From Rhodanobacter humi (GTDB taxonomy: Bacteria > Pseudomonadota > Gammaproteobacteria > Xanthomonadales > Rhodanobacteraceae): a stretch of DNA of 64,000 nucleotides. Numbering within the stretch: the stretch's first letter is position 1; each line of letters starts with the position of its first letter. This document shows positions 46,150 through 54,925 of this stretch, piece by piece. Both the position numbers and the translations under genes were made by a program. The stretch lies in contig NZ_JBGBPY010000001.1 of assembly GCF_041107455.1 (NCBI RefSeq), positions 3,968,001-4,032,000 of the forward strand. Reading direction: 5' to 3'. The notes under the pieces are model-generated. The model did no database searches. It saw only the letters and a program-made list of their open reading frames with translations, and was not told the origin of the DNA.

Positions 46150-48093
46150 TCAGGCTTCCACCAGCATGCGTCCCTGCATCTCCATGTGCATGGCATGGCA
46201 GAAGAACGTGCAGTAGTACCAGTACACGCCGGCCTTGTCGGCGGTGAAGGTCACCGAGGAGGTGGCACCCGGGCTGATCTCCATGTTGATGCCGTAGTTG
46301 GCGATGCAGAAGCCATGAGTCACGTCCTCCACGGCATCGATGTTGGTCACCGTCACGGTGACCTCGTCGCCCTTCTTCACCTTGAAGTTGTTGATGCCGT
46401 AGATCGGCGCAGCCGAGGTCATGTAGACGTACACCTTGCGCCCTTCGCGGATCACCTTGCTGTCGGCCAGCACGTTGATGCCGTGGCGCTTGGCCATGGC
46501 TATGGCGTCGGCGAAGTAGGGATCGTCGCGGTCCCAGACGTGCTTGACCTTGTCGATCAGCAGCCGGCGGTGCAACAGCACCACGTCGTGTGGCTCGGAG
46601 TAGACCGGGCCGTCGGCGACCAGCCTCATGGTGTCGCCGGAGATGTCGATCAGCTGGTCGTTGTCCGGGTGCAGCGGGCCGACGGGCAGGAAGCGATCCT
46701 TGGAGAACTTGTTCAGCGAGAGCAGCCATTTGCCGTCGGCGTCGCGGGTTTCGCCCATCGATGTGTGGCAGTGCCCGGGCTGGTAGGCCACGTCGATCTT
46801 CTGGCGCAGGTAGTTGACCTTCTTGCCGTTGTACGCGGCGATCGCGTCGGCGATGTTCCACTTGGCGATCTGGCTGTCGATGAACAGGGTGGTGTAGGCG
46901 TTGCCGCGGCCGTCGTAGGCGGTGTGCAGCGGGCCCAGGCCGATCTCCGGTTCGGCGACCACGGCATCGCGCGGGTCCTTCAGCTTGCCGGCGAAGCAGT
47001 CGTCGATGCGGCTCCACTCCATCACCGACACCGTGGGCGACAGCTTGCCGTTGGCCACCACGTACTTGCCGTCCGGGCTGGCGTTGATGCCGTGCGGGTT
47101 CTTCGGGATCGGGATGTAGAGCGTCAGCGGCGAGCCGTGCCGGCCATCGACCACGGGCACCTTGGAATCGCCGACGGTCTTGAACTGGCCCGCCTTCACC
47201 GCGGCCTCGATGCGCGGAATGTTGAAGACCACCACCCAGTCGCGCTCGGCCTGCATGGTGGCCGACAGGTCCATCCCTTTTTCGCTGTTGTAGCAGGTGG
47301 AGATCGCGTACTTGCCGGCGTAGTCGGCCTCGGTGTTGTCGAGGTTGCCGTCCACCAGCACCTGCCAGGCCACTTCCATGGTGTCGCCGTCGATCGCGCT
47401 GAACATGGTCTGGTACTTGTCGACATCCTCCAGCGCGTGACCGTCGTTGGGGGCCGGGGCGAGGAACTCGCCGTTGGCGAACACGTAGCCGGTGCGCGGC
47501 GCGCGCTGCACGCGCAGGCCATGGATCGCCTGCACGTTGGGCACGTCGATGATGCGGTCGGTGCGCATCACGTCGCAGCGTATGCGCGCCACGCGCGTAT
47601 GCGCCTTGTCGTTGATGAACACGTAGCGGCCGTCGTAGTGGCCGTCGGTCTGGCTCATGTGCGGGTGGTGGCAATCGCCGCCAGGCGGGAAGTTCGGCCC
47701 GAGCACGCGTTTGCTCTCGTTGGTGATGCCCCAGCCGATGGTGAAGTCAGGGTTGAACACCGGAATGCGTATCAGCTCACGCATCGACGGTATGCCGTAC
47801 AGGCGGACTTCGCCGGATTGGCCGCCGCTCCAGAAACCGTAGTACTCGTCGAGCTGGCCGGGCGGTACCTGGTCGCTGGCGAGTTCCTTCGCGTCGGCAG
47901 CCGTGCCTGCCGCGGCGGAGGCCGCCCCCTTGCCGGCGGTGGCGCCCTGTTTGCCGCAGGCCGACAGGGTGAGCCCGGCCGCGCCGGCCAGGCCGGCGAG
48001 CGCGCTGTTCTTCATGAATTGCCGCCGCGCCGGCTGGCCGGGCGCTTCGGCCGGGTCAGGCTGGCGGGATGCGTGGTCGGTTTCGTCGTGCAT
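46150..48093 (-). CDS. nosZ: Nitrous-oxide reductase, Tat-dependent (clade I)
   Basis: A 647-residue enzyme with a Tat leader ([19 protein letters not shown]). The seven-bladed propeller carries CuZ histidines in [32 protein letters not shown] and SEPHD. The C-terminal cupredoxin domain has the CuA motif [12 protein letters not shown]. It reduces N2O to N2 in the periplasm. The Tat signal and the presence of nosR place it in the clade I (typical denitrifier) group. The start is 6 bp after the nosR stop. Confidence 0.97.
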   Translation of the reverse strand: MHDETDHASRQPDPAEAPGQPARRQFMKNSALAGLAGAAGLTLSACGKQGATAGKGAASAAAGTAADAKELASDQVPPGQLDEYYGFWSGGQSGEVRLYGIPSMRELIRIPVFNPDFTIGWGITNESKRVLGPNFPPGGDCHHPHMSQTDGHYDGRYVFINDKAHTRVARIRCDVMRTDRIIDVPNVQAIHGLRVQRAPRTGYVFANGEFLAPAPNDGHALEDVDKYQTMFSAIDGDTMEVAWQVLVDGNLDNTEADYAGKYAISTCYNSEKGMDLSATMQAERDWVVVFNIPRIEAAVKAGQFKTVGDSKVPVVDGRHGSPLTLYIPIPKNPHGINASPDGKYVVANGKLSPTVSVMEWSRIDDCFAGKLKDPRDAVVAEPEIGLGPLHTAYDGRGNAYTTLFIDSQIAKWNIADAIAAYNGKKVNYLRQKIDVAYQPGHCHTSMGETRDADGKWLLSLNKFSKDRFLPVGPLHPDNDQLIDISGDTMRLVADGPVYSEPHDVVLLHRRLLIDKVKHVWDRDDPYFADAIAMAKRHGINVLADSKVIREGRKVYVYMTSAAPIYGINNFKVKKGDEVTVTVTNIDAVEDVTHGFCIANYGINMEISPGATSSVTFTADKAGVYWYYCTFFCHAMHMEMQGRMLVEA

Positions 48094-48099
48094 GGCTGA

Positions 48100-50313
48100 T
48101 CATCCGTTGGTGGGGATTGTTGGAGTGGTGCCCGGGCGGTCCCCCGCAGGGGGCATACCGGAGAGCACCACCGGCGTGGGCAACGGGCGCGCCGCGCGCT
48201 CGCGCTTCTTGCGGCGTTCGACCAGTGGCGGGCACTTGTGGTCGTTGGCGTAGGTCACCTGGCAGTCCAGGCAGTAATGGCATTCGTTGAAGTTGATCTG
48301 GCCGATCTGATTGATCGCGCGCACCTCGCACTCGTTGGCGCAGATCTGGCAGGGGCGGCCGCATTCCTTGCGCCGGCGCAGCCATTCGAACAGGTGGAAA
48401 CGGCCGGACACCGCCAGCCCCGCACCCAGCGGGCACACGTAGCGGCAATAGAACTTGTTGTTGAACGCCGACACCGCGACCAGTGCGACGGCATAGAGCA
48501 CGAAGCCCCACGAGCGTGCGAAGTGCAGGGTGATGGCGGTCTTGAACGGCTCCACCTCGGCGTAGTGCTCGGCGGTGGCCACCGATTGCAGCGAGATGCC
48601 GAACAGCACCAGCAGGATGATGTACTTGATCGCCCACAGGCGTTCGTGCACGTACGGCGGGAACTCGAACTGCGGCACCTTGAACCGGCGGGCGAGCTTG
48701 TTCACCAGCACCTGCAACGCACCGAACGGGCACAGCCAGCCGCAGTAGACGCCGCGCCCGAGCAGCAGCAGCGTGGCGGCCACGAACACCCACAGGATGA
48801 ACACCAGGGGATCCATCAGGAACGTAGACCACTGGAAGCTGTTCAGCACCGAGTGGATGAAGGTGAAGATGTTCACCACCGAGAGCTGCGCGAGGCTGTA
48901 CCAGCCGATGTACACCAGGGTGTAGACGAGGAAGCCCACGCGGATGCGCTCGAGCAGGTGCGGGTACCGCACCAGCCAGTCCTGGAAGGCGAGGATCAAG
49001 GTGAGCGTGCCGAGTCCGGCGAGCAGCAGGGCGATGTCGAGCTTGCGGCCCAGCCAGACCTGCTCCCACAGCGCCTTGGGCGCGGCCGACCGGTCGCCGC
49101 CGCCGGCGGACGCCGGGGCCGTGGTGTACCCCGGCGGCATGTGGTAGTCGGTGGTGAAGGTGTGGTAGATGCTCTGCAGCGGGCCGATCTGGCGGTTCAC
49201 CATCAGTTGCAGCGTCCAGGGCCGCACGGCGTCGAAGCCGCTGGCTGCCACGGCGTGGCGCACGATGAAGATCGCCTGCTCGGCGAAGTCCGGCTTGCCG
49301 GCGAGCGGGCTGCCGCCCATCTGCACCAGGTCGGTGTCGTGGAACAGCACCAGCCGCCCGTCCTGGATCAGGTGCACGCGGTCGAAGATGCCGCCGCGCA
49401 CGTAACCCAGGCCCTTGAAGGAATAGATGCCGTTGGCCATCACCGCCACTGCGGTGTCGCCCTGGCCGAGGCGCTTCATCAGGTCCGCGTAGGCGGCCTC
49501 GCCGAGCAGGTTGCGGCCCACCGTGGGCGGCGTGACGTCGGCGAACCACAGGTCGATGAAATTGTCCGCGCCATGCCCGGCGGGCGGCGGCGCGGTGGGG
49601 TCGTCCACCAGGCCGCTTTCCGGCTGCCCCTGGAAGGCGTCGGCCACCTGCTGGCGGGTGAGGTGGAGGTGGCCGATGGCGCCGTTCGCCACGAGCGCGG
49701 GCCAGTCCGCGCGCTGGTAACGGTCGCGGCGCACGGTGACCTCGCTGCCGGCCTCGTCGCCGCCGGCGCCGGCGATGATGTGGCGCGAGGCGGCCACCTT
49801 CAGCGCGGCGTTCATGATCGTCTCGTTGGCGACCATCGAGGTCACCGTGGCGCTGGAGATGGCGTCGATGTGGGTGCCGCCACCGCCGCCGTTGCCGACC
49901 ACGATCTGGTCGTCCACGTGGTGGCCGATGTAGCGATCCACGAAGTCGTAGAGCTTCTGCACCGGAATGCCGACCAGGAGGATCGGTTCCTCCTGGTGCA
50001 GCACGCGCGCGGAGCGGATCGCGCCGTCGGCGCCGATGGCGACGAGGATGTTGATCGGCTTGCCGGAATACGCCGGCACCGGCGCCACCATCACCGTCTC
50101 GAAGGCGTAGCCGACGACCTTGTCACCCTGGTACACCGCCGCGGCGGGCGGATTGCCCTCGACGTCGCCGAAACGGGTCGCTTCGGGGAAGGCCTTGCGC
50201 AGTTCGGGATACTGGCCGTCGATGCCGGCGAACGCGGGCAGCGACGCCACGGCCAGCAGGCCGGCGAGGGCGCCCAGGCGCAGCCAGGAGCGCAGCCAGC
50301 GCGGCGCGTTCAT
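48100..50313 (-). CDS. nosR: NosR, membrane iron-sulfur flavoprotein for N2O reduction
   Basis: A 737-residue protein: signal sequence, periplasmic FMN-binding domain (ISSATVTSMV near residue 155, where Thr is the covalent FMN site), six helices with CGWLCPFGALQ and CRYVCPLGAG motifs, and a C-terminal ferredoxin domain with CQICANECEV and CHYCLDCQ. NosR feeds electrons to NosZ and is needed for nosZ expression. The FMN is attached by the ApbE-like protein encoded just upstream, whose stop overlaps the nosR start by 4 bp. Confidence 0.96.
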   Translation of the reverse strand: MNAPRWLRSWLRLGALAGLLAVASLPAFAGIDGQYPELRKAFPEATRFGDVEGNPPAAAVYQGDKVVGYAFETVMVAPVPAYSGKPINILVAIGADGAIRSARVLHQEEPILLVGIPVQKLYDFVDRYIGHHVDDQIVVGNGGGGGTHIDAISSATVTSMVANETIMNAALKVAASRHIIAGAGGDEAGSEVTVRRDRYQRADWPALVANGAIGHLHLTRQQVADAFQGQPESGLVDDPTAPPPAGHGADNFIDLWFADVTPPTVGRNLLGEAAYADLMKRLGQGDTAVAVMANGIYSFKGLGYVRGGIFDRVHLIQDGRLVLFHDTDLVQMGGSPLAGKPDFAEQAIFIVRHAVAASGFDAVRPWTLQLMVNRQIGPLQSIYHTFTTDYHMPPGYTTAPASAGGGDRSAAPKALWEQVWLGRKLDIALLLAGLGTLTLILAFQDWLVRYPHLLERIRVGFLVYTLVYIGWYSLAQLSVVNIFTFIHSVLNSFQWSTFLMDPLVFILWVFVAATLLLLGRGVYCGWLCPFGALQVLVNKLARRFKVPQFEFPPYVHERLWAIKYIILLVLFGISLQSVATAEHYAEVEPFKTAITLHFARSWGFVLYAVALVAVSAFNNKFYCRYVCPLGAGLAVSGRFHLFEWLRRRKECGRPCQICANECEVRAINQIGQINFNECHYCLDCQVTYANDHKCPPLVERRKKRERAARPLPTPVVLSGMPPAGDRPGTTPTIPTNG

Positions 50314-51377
50314 GCGACCTGCGCCTCCCCGGCGATCAGCGGCAACGCCCGCGAGCGCCAGCGCCGCGCGCCGTCGCGCGAGATCGCCAGCCACTGCAGA
50401 TCCTGCGCGGCCGCCTGTTCGGCCACCTGCGGCAGCGCCAGCGAGAAGGCCGCCGTGCTCATGCCGTCGGCGAGCACGGAGCGCACGGCCATCATCGTGA
50501 CGCTGGCGTAGGCCTGCGGCGAGAAGCCGGAGCGCGGATCGACGATGTGGAACAGGCGGCGATCGGCGGAGAAGAAGATGCGGTAGTTGCCCGAGGTGGA
50601 GAGCGCGGCGTTGCGCACCTGCACCACCGCGGCCACGCGGCCGGTGTCCCGCGGATCGACGATGCCGACGTTCCAGTGCCGGTTCGGGTCGCTGCCGCTG
50701 AAGGCGTGCACGTCGCCGCCGGCATCCACGAGGCCGTACTCGATGCCGTGCGCCTTGAGCGCGGCCACGCCCTGATCCACCACGTAGCCCTTGGCGATGC
50801 CGTCCAGGGTGACCGCCATGCCGGGCTTGCCGAGGCGGACGCCGAGCGCGTCCATCTGGATCGCGCGGTAATCGACCAGTCGCTCGCGTTGCCCGATACG
50901 CGCGTCTACTCGGCCGTCCAGACGGCTGATGCCGCGCAGCGTCTCGAAGTAGCGCAGCACCGGCAGCACACTTGCGTCGAACGCGCCCTGCGTCCGCTGC
51001 GACAGCGCCATGGCCTCGCGCAGCACCGCGTGCAGGTGATGGGGCACTACGTGCAGCTGGCCGTCGCGGTTGAGGCGCGCGAGCGGGCTGGCCGGATCGA
51101 AGCGGGTCAGCTCGGCGACGGCCATGGCCATGCGCGCAAACGCCGCCTCGATGGCGAGGCCGGCGGCTTCCCGGTCGTCGGCAAGGCAGGCGACGGAGAC
51201 CGAGGTGCCCATCAGCGTGCGCTCGCGCCGCACCTGCCAGAGGTTCGCCTTGAGCCGGGCCAGCGTCCAGCCGCCGCCGGCCAGTAGCCCGCCGGCCAAG
51301 GCGAGCCGGCCGGTCCGTTGCAGCCAGCGCCGGCGCTCGGGTGAGCGCAGGTCGCCGGGATCGAAGGAGCGTTGCAT
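50310..51377 (-). CDS. nosX: NosX/ApbE FAD:protein FMN transferase
   Basis: A 355-residue ApbE-family protein with a Tat-like leader (ERRRWLQRTGRLALAGGLLAGG) and the family segments MGTSVSV, LTRFDPASPLARLN, VTLDGIAKGYVVD, GLVDAGGDVHA and HIVDPRSGFSP. It transfers FMN to Thr of NosR in the periplasm. GGGAG 8 nt upstream supports the start at 51377. Confidence 0.95.
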   Translation of the reverse strand: MQRSFDPGDLRSPERRRWLQRTGRLALAGGLLAGGGWTLARLKANLWQVRRERTLMGTSVSVACLADDREAAGLAIEAAFARMAMAVAELTRFDPASPLARLNRDGQLHVVPHHLHAVLREAMALSQRTQGAFDASVLPVLRYFETLRGISRLDGRVDARIGQRERLVDYRAIQMDALGVRLGKPGMAVTLDGIAKGYVVDQGVAALKAHGIEYGLVDAGGDVHAFSGSDPNRHWNVGIVDPRDTGRVAAVVQVRNAALSTSGNYRIFFSADRRLFHIVDPRSGFSPQAYASVTMMAVRSVLADGMSTAAFSLALPQVAEQAAAQDLQWLAISRDGARRWRSRALPLIAGEAQVA

Positions 51378-51423
51378 GGAATGACTCCCGTGGCGGTAGG
51401 CGTGACGAAGGCGGTGCGCGTTT

Positions 51424-52488
51424 TCAGGCCAAGGCAACGGCCTCCCGTGGCGGCGGATGCCCGACGGCGTCGCGCACGCCCAGGCGCCGTTGCAACGCCG
51501 GGCTGGTGGTCGTGTACTGCAGGTTCGCCTTGTCGCCAGGATGCAGATGCGCGTGCACGGCGAACGCGCACAGCGCTGTCTCGTGGAAACCAGAGAGGAT
51601 CAGCTTCTTCTTGCCCGGGTACGTGTTGATGTCGCCCACGGCGAAGACGCCGGGCACGGAGGTCTGGAACGTCGACGGGTCCACCGCCAGCTGCTGGCGT
51701 TCCAGAGCCAGCCCCCAGTCGGCGATCGGCCCCAGCGCGGGATGCAGGCCCCAGAACACCAGCAGGTGCGAGGACTCGATGCGCTGGACCATGCCGCTGC
51801 GCGTGCGCACGCGCACCTGCGCAAGCGCCCCGTCGGCCGTCTCCAGGCCCACGATGTCGCCTTCGCACAGCTGCATGCGGCCGTCGTCGCACAGCGCCTG
51901 CATGCGCGCCACGCTGGCCGGCGCCGCGCGGAAGCTGGACGAGCGGTGCACCAGCACCAGGCTGCGCGCGTGGTCGACCAGGGTCAGTGCCCAGTCCAGC
52001 GCCGCATCGCCGCCGCCGGCGATCACGATGTCCCGGCCGTCGAACACCGCCGGCTGCGTCACCTTGTAGTGCAGCGTGCGGCCTACCAGCGGTGCAGCTT
52101 CCGGCAGGTCGAGCGTGCGCGGCGCGAACGCGCCCAGGCCGCCGGCGACGATCACCGCGCCGGCGTCGAACGCCAGTCCGTCGCTGGTGCGCAGTCCGAA
52201 CCGGCCGTTCGCCATGCGCTCCAGCGCGCTCACGGTGTGACCCAGGTGGAACTGCGGCGCGAAAGGGTGGATCTGCCGCTGCAGGCGATCGATCAACTCG
52301 CGCCCGCTGCACACTGGCACCGCCGGAATGTCGTAGATGGGCTTGTCCGGGTACAGCTCCACGCATTGCCCGCCGGCGTGTGGAACGGCATCGACCACGT
52401 GTGCATCCAGCCCCAGCAGTCCCAACTCGAAAACCTGGAACAGGCCAACTGGGCCAGCCCCGATGATGACGGTGTCGCAGCTGATCAT
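51424..52488 (-). CDS. Ferredoxin-NADP+ reductase, thioredoxin-reductase-like
   Basis: A 354-residue two-domain flavoprotein: FAD motif VIIGAGPVGLFQVFELGLLG (from residue 7), HAGGQCVELYPDKPIYDIP, the NADPH motif IAGGGDAALDWAL and the C-terminal FAVGDINTYPGKKKLILSGFHE. The redox CxxC of true thioredoxin reductase is absent, which defines the TrxR-like ferredoxin-NADP reductases. As first gene of the nos operon it may supply low-potential electrons to a ferredoxin that feeds NosR. This link is inferred from position; such a gene is not a standard nos component. Confidence 0.9.
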   Translation of the reverse strand: MISCDTVIIGAGPVGLFQVFELGLLGLDAHVVDAVPHAGGQCVELYPDKPIYDIPAVPVCSGRELIDRLQRQIHPFAPQFHLGHTVSALERMANGRFGLRTSDGLAFDAGAVIVAGGLGAFAPRTLDLPEAAPLVGRTLHYKVTQPAVFDGRDIVIAGGGDAALDWALTLVDHARSLVLVHRSSSFRAAPASVARMQALCDDGRMQLCEGDIVGLETADGALAQVRVRTRSGMVQRIESSHLLVFWGLHPALGPIADWGLALERQQLAVDPSTFQTSVPGVFAVGDINTYPGKKKLILSGFHETALCAFAVHAHLHPGDKANLQYTTTSPALQRRLGVRDAVGHPPPREAVALA

Positions 52489-52700
52489 GGATACATCCGC
52501 CGTGTGGACGGCGCGGATCATGTGCGCACACAAGAGCAGTGTTCTTGACTTCGGTCAGTCTTGTCCGTGGGGGATGTGTGGTCGAACGCCACAGGCGTGG
52601 CTGGGACCATTGCAGCATGGACATCCCGCGAGGGGCTCAGAGATCGCACGCGGGCGGCGCGTCAGCATGTGTCGCACGCTACCCCTTGTGTACCCACAAA

Positions 52701-52714
52701 TCGATTCAGATCAG
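52701..52714. promoter_or_regulatory. FNR-like box (imperfect)
   Basis: TCGAT-TCAG-ATCAG deviates from TTGAT-N4-ATCAA by one base in each half. It is about 213 bp from the first nos-operon start codon. No well-spaced -10 hexamer stands out, so function is uncertain. Confidence 0.4.
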
Positions 52715-52764
52715 CGTGCTGTCATCCCTCGTACCGCGATTTCTCTCTGGTCAGTTTGCTGCTG

Positions 52765-52778
52765 CTGATCTGGATCAG
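52765..52778. promoter_or_regulatory. FNR-like box (symmetrical variant)
   Basis: CTGAT-CTGG-ATCAG is a perfect dyad differing from the FNR/DNR consensus only at the outermost base of each half. It lies 50 bp before the zinc-finger gene start; TGTAAG at 52796-52801 is a possible -10. Confidence 0.5.
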
Positions 52779-52828
52779 AGCATTCGAGCTCGACGTGTAA
52801 GACGCTTCGTGCGTCAAAGAAACTCATC

Positions 52829-53185
52829 ATGGGGTCCGTTATGACTTTGTCGCCAACGAACATTGCAACTACCGCAAACACGACTGCTGGCGACATTACC
52901 TTGGTGCCAGACTCCTTGAGCAATTCATCAACCGCACCAGTTGAAGTGGAGTGGTCTGAATTGCCGCTGTGCTGCCCCACGCCGGATTCGCCGCTGTGGA
53001 ATAGTCATCCTCGCATCTACCTGCCCATCCAGGATTGCGGGCGCGTGCGCTGCCCCTATTGCAACACTGTCTACGTGCTACGACCTGCCGAGTCGGATGT
53101 CCCTCCACCGCATGGCACTAGCTGGCTTGTCGAGGAGCGTTACTACGAAGCGTTGGCAATATCGAATGCGAGGAAACAGGGGTAA
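52829..53185 (+). CDS. Zinc-finger (zf-CHCC type) protein
   Basis: A 118-residue protein whose centre reads LPLCCPTPDSPLWNSHPRIYLPIQ, then GRVRCPYCNTVYVL. This is the zf-CHCC module (Cys-x(n)-His-x(n)-Cys-x2-Cys) known from the NDUFS6-like family. Bacterial members are small stand-alone proteins of unknown role. The N-terminal 40 residues are Thr/Ser-rich and unconserved; an ATG at 52841 with GGGG upstream is an alternative start. It shares its promoter region with the nos operon. Confidence 0.75.
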   Translation: MGSVMTLSPTNIATTANTTAGDITLVPDSLSNSSTAPVEVEWSELPLCCPTPDSPLWNSHPRIYLPIQDCGRVRCPYCNTVYVLRPAESDVPPPHGTSWLVEERYYEALAISNARKQG

Positions 53186-53539
53186 CCGTGTGGCGGATTC
53201 AACTTTGAAGTGCAGCACTCCAACCGATGGAGTGGCGCAGTTGCTCACCGCCGACGCAGCAAAATAACTGAAGCTTCTCGCAGCTGGCGTTGAGTACGCG
53301 ATCCAAGTACCCGCATGGCAGCCGGTGACTAAGCCGCGTTATCGAGGACAGGGCGGACCTGCGCTCGCTGGTTTAAACGATGGGGCCCATCGCAAACCAA
53401 GGCTCAGCCAAAGATTTCCATCCTGGTTGAGAGGTCAAATCACCGTCTCAAAGAGCGAGCCGATACGGTTTTCGCCAGAATCAGGACGGACCACTCGCAA
53501 AGAAAGCATCTGGGAAGCTGTGTCGCCGGCCTCCCGTCC
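53186..53539. other. 354-bp region with repeat copy 3
   Basis: The first half holds dispersed repeat copy 3 (about 53235-53347). The second half shows no recognisable gene or regulatory motif. The minus strand has a short open tail ending ENRIGSLFETVI that may be a gene fragment, but I do not recognise it. Confidence 0.45.
53235..53347 (+). repeat. Dispersed repeat, copy 3
   Basis: It shares GCTCACCGCCGACGCA, AGCTGGCGTTGAGTACGCG, GCCGGTGA and GTTATCG with copies 1 and 2 at similar spacing, while the central hairpin part differs. It begins about 50 bp after the zinc-finger gene stop, in the same orientation as that gene. Confidence 0.7.
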
Positions 53540-54709
53540 TCAGCAAAGCAGGACTCGGCGTACTGCACGCGCGATCACGATCTCCTCGTTCGTCGGAATC
53601 ACGTACACCCGGACGGAGGCGTCTTCCCGATCGATGCGTCGCGCATGCCGCAAGTTGGCATCCTCGTCGAGCGTGAGACCGAGCCAGGCCAGTCGATCAC
53701 AGATGCGCCGTCGCATGCCCGAGGCGTGTTCGCCGATGCCGCCGGTGAAGACCAGCGCTTGCAGGCCGTCGAGCAGCGGCGCCTGTGCAGCGATGGTGCA
53801 GGCAGCACGCTCGGCAAACATGTCCAGGGCTTCGCGTGCGCGTGGGTCGTCACTGGCTTCCAACACCTGCACGTCATCGCTGATCCCGGACACGCCCAGC
53901 AGGCCGGAGCGGTTGCCCAGCAGGTCCGCCAGCTCCTGCACGCCCATCCGTTGTTCCTGCAAAAGATGCAGCAGCACGCCCGGATCGATTGCGCCGCAGC
54001 GCGTCCCCATCATCAGGCCATCGAGCGGTGTAAGGCCCATGCTGGTCGCGACGCTGCGCAGGTCGCGCATGGCGCACACGCTGGCGCCATGGCCGAGATG
54101 CGCCACCACCACCTTGTCGTGCGCTGCGCTACCGGCAATGACCGACAGCACGCTCGCGACATATTCATAGGAGAGTCCGTGGAAGCCGATGCGCACGATG
54201 CCGGCCTCGCTCATGGCACGCGGCAGGGCGTACCACTGTGAAAGCTTCGGCTGGGTGCGATGGAAGGCTGTGTCGAAACAGGCAATTTGCGGTGTACCTG
54301 GCAGCCGCATGCTCATGCTGCGGATCACGGCGATCGCGGCCGGCTGGTGTGCAGGCGCCAATGGCATCAGCGCCTCCAGTCCGGCCAGCACGGCTGCATC
54401 GATGCGCACGGGCCGATCGAATCGCGTGCCGCCGTGCACCACGCGATGGCCAGCCGCGACGATGTGCAGGTCCGGGCAATGCCGTTGCAGGATATCGAGC
54501 AGCCAGTGCGCGGCTTCCTCGATATTTGCGATTGCCGGTGTCACAGGCGTATCCGGGCGCATGCCCACGGGCATCTCGAACGTCGCGCGGGCATCGCACC
54601 CGATGCCGGTGACGCCGGCACGCAGGACGGGATCGAGCGTGGTGGCGTCGAAAGCAGCCAGCTTGAGGCTGGACGATCCGACGTTCAGGGCGAGGATGGC
54701 TTCCTTCAT
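53540..54709 (-). CDS. ackA: Acetate kinase
   Basis: A 389-residue ASKHA-fold kinase: LALNVGSSSLKLA at the N-terminus, HRVVHGG, FDTAFHRT, the HLGHGASVCAMRDLRS loop, MMGTRCGAIDPG and VFTGGIGEHASGMR. It converts acetyl phosphate plus ADP to acetate plus ATP. It is divergent from the phosphoketolase gene, which supplies acetyl phosphate, across 216 bp containing a perfect FNR box. Together they give ATP from xylulose-5-P or fructose-6-P without oxygen. Confidence 0.95.
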   Translation of the reverse strand: MKEAILALNVGSSSLKLAAFDATTLDPVLRAGVTGIGCDARATFEMPVGMRPDTPVTPAIANIEEAAHWLLDILQRHCPDLHIVAAGHRVVHGGTRFDRPVRIDAAVLAGLEALMPLAPAHQPAAIAVIRSMSMRLPGTPQIACFDTAFHRTQPKLSQWYALPRAMSEAGIVRIGFHGLSYEYVASVLSVIAGSAAHDKVVVAHLGHGASVCAMRDLRSVATSMGLTPLDGLMMGTRCGAIDPGVLLHLLQEQRMGVQELADLLGNRSGLLGVSGISDDVQVLEASDDPRAREALDMFAERAACTIAAQAPLLDGLQALVFTGGIGEHASGMRRRICDRLAWLGLTLDEDANLRHARRIDREDASVRVYVIPTNEEIVIARAVRRVLLC

Positions 54710-54843
54710 GGTCGAACCTTCCGGGTCGTGGGCACCGTCGCCGCGCGCGGCAACGCATCGGGTGACGAATCGTGCCGCTGGTAGCAGCCAGCCGAGCGAT
54801 GGTGGAATTTTCGGCCAGCCTGCGTCATTCGCCTGCAACGGCG

Positions 54844-54857
54844 TTGATCGAGATCAA
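54844..54857. promoter_or_regulatory. FNR/Anr box, perfect consensus
   Basis: TTGAT-CGAG-ATCAA matches the consensus in all ten positions. Its centre is 33 bp from the centre of GATATC (54881-54886), the spacing of a class II FNR promoter (-41.5 to -10) for the phosphoketolase gene, which starts at 54926. The acetate kinase gene could be served in the other direction. Confidence 0.85.
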
Positions 54858-54925
54858 CTGGGAGGGGATGGCCGCATGCTGATATCCGTTCGCCGTCGCT
54901 GGGGCGGAACGGGACACGGCGAGCC

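Larger units (their letters stand above)
52489..52828. other. Divergent regulatory region between the nos operon and the zinc-finger gene
   Basis: No gene is visible in these 340 bp. Two FNR-like palindromes lie here (52701-52714 and 52765-52778). The region should hold the promoter of the 10-kb nos operon on one side and that of the zinc-finger gene on the other. Confidence 0.6.
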
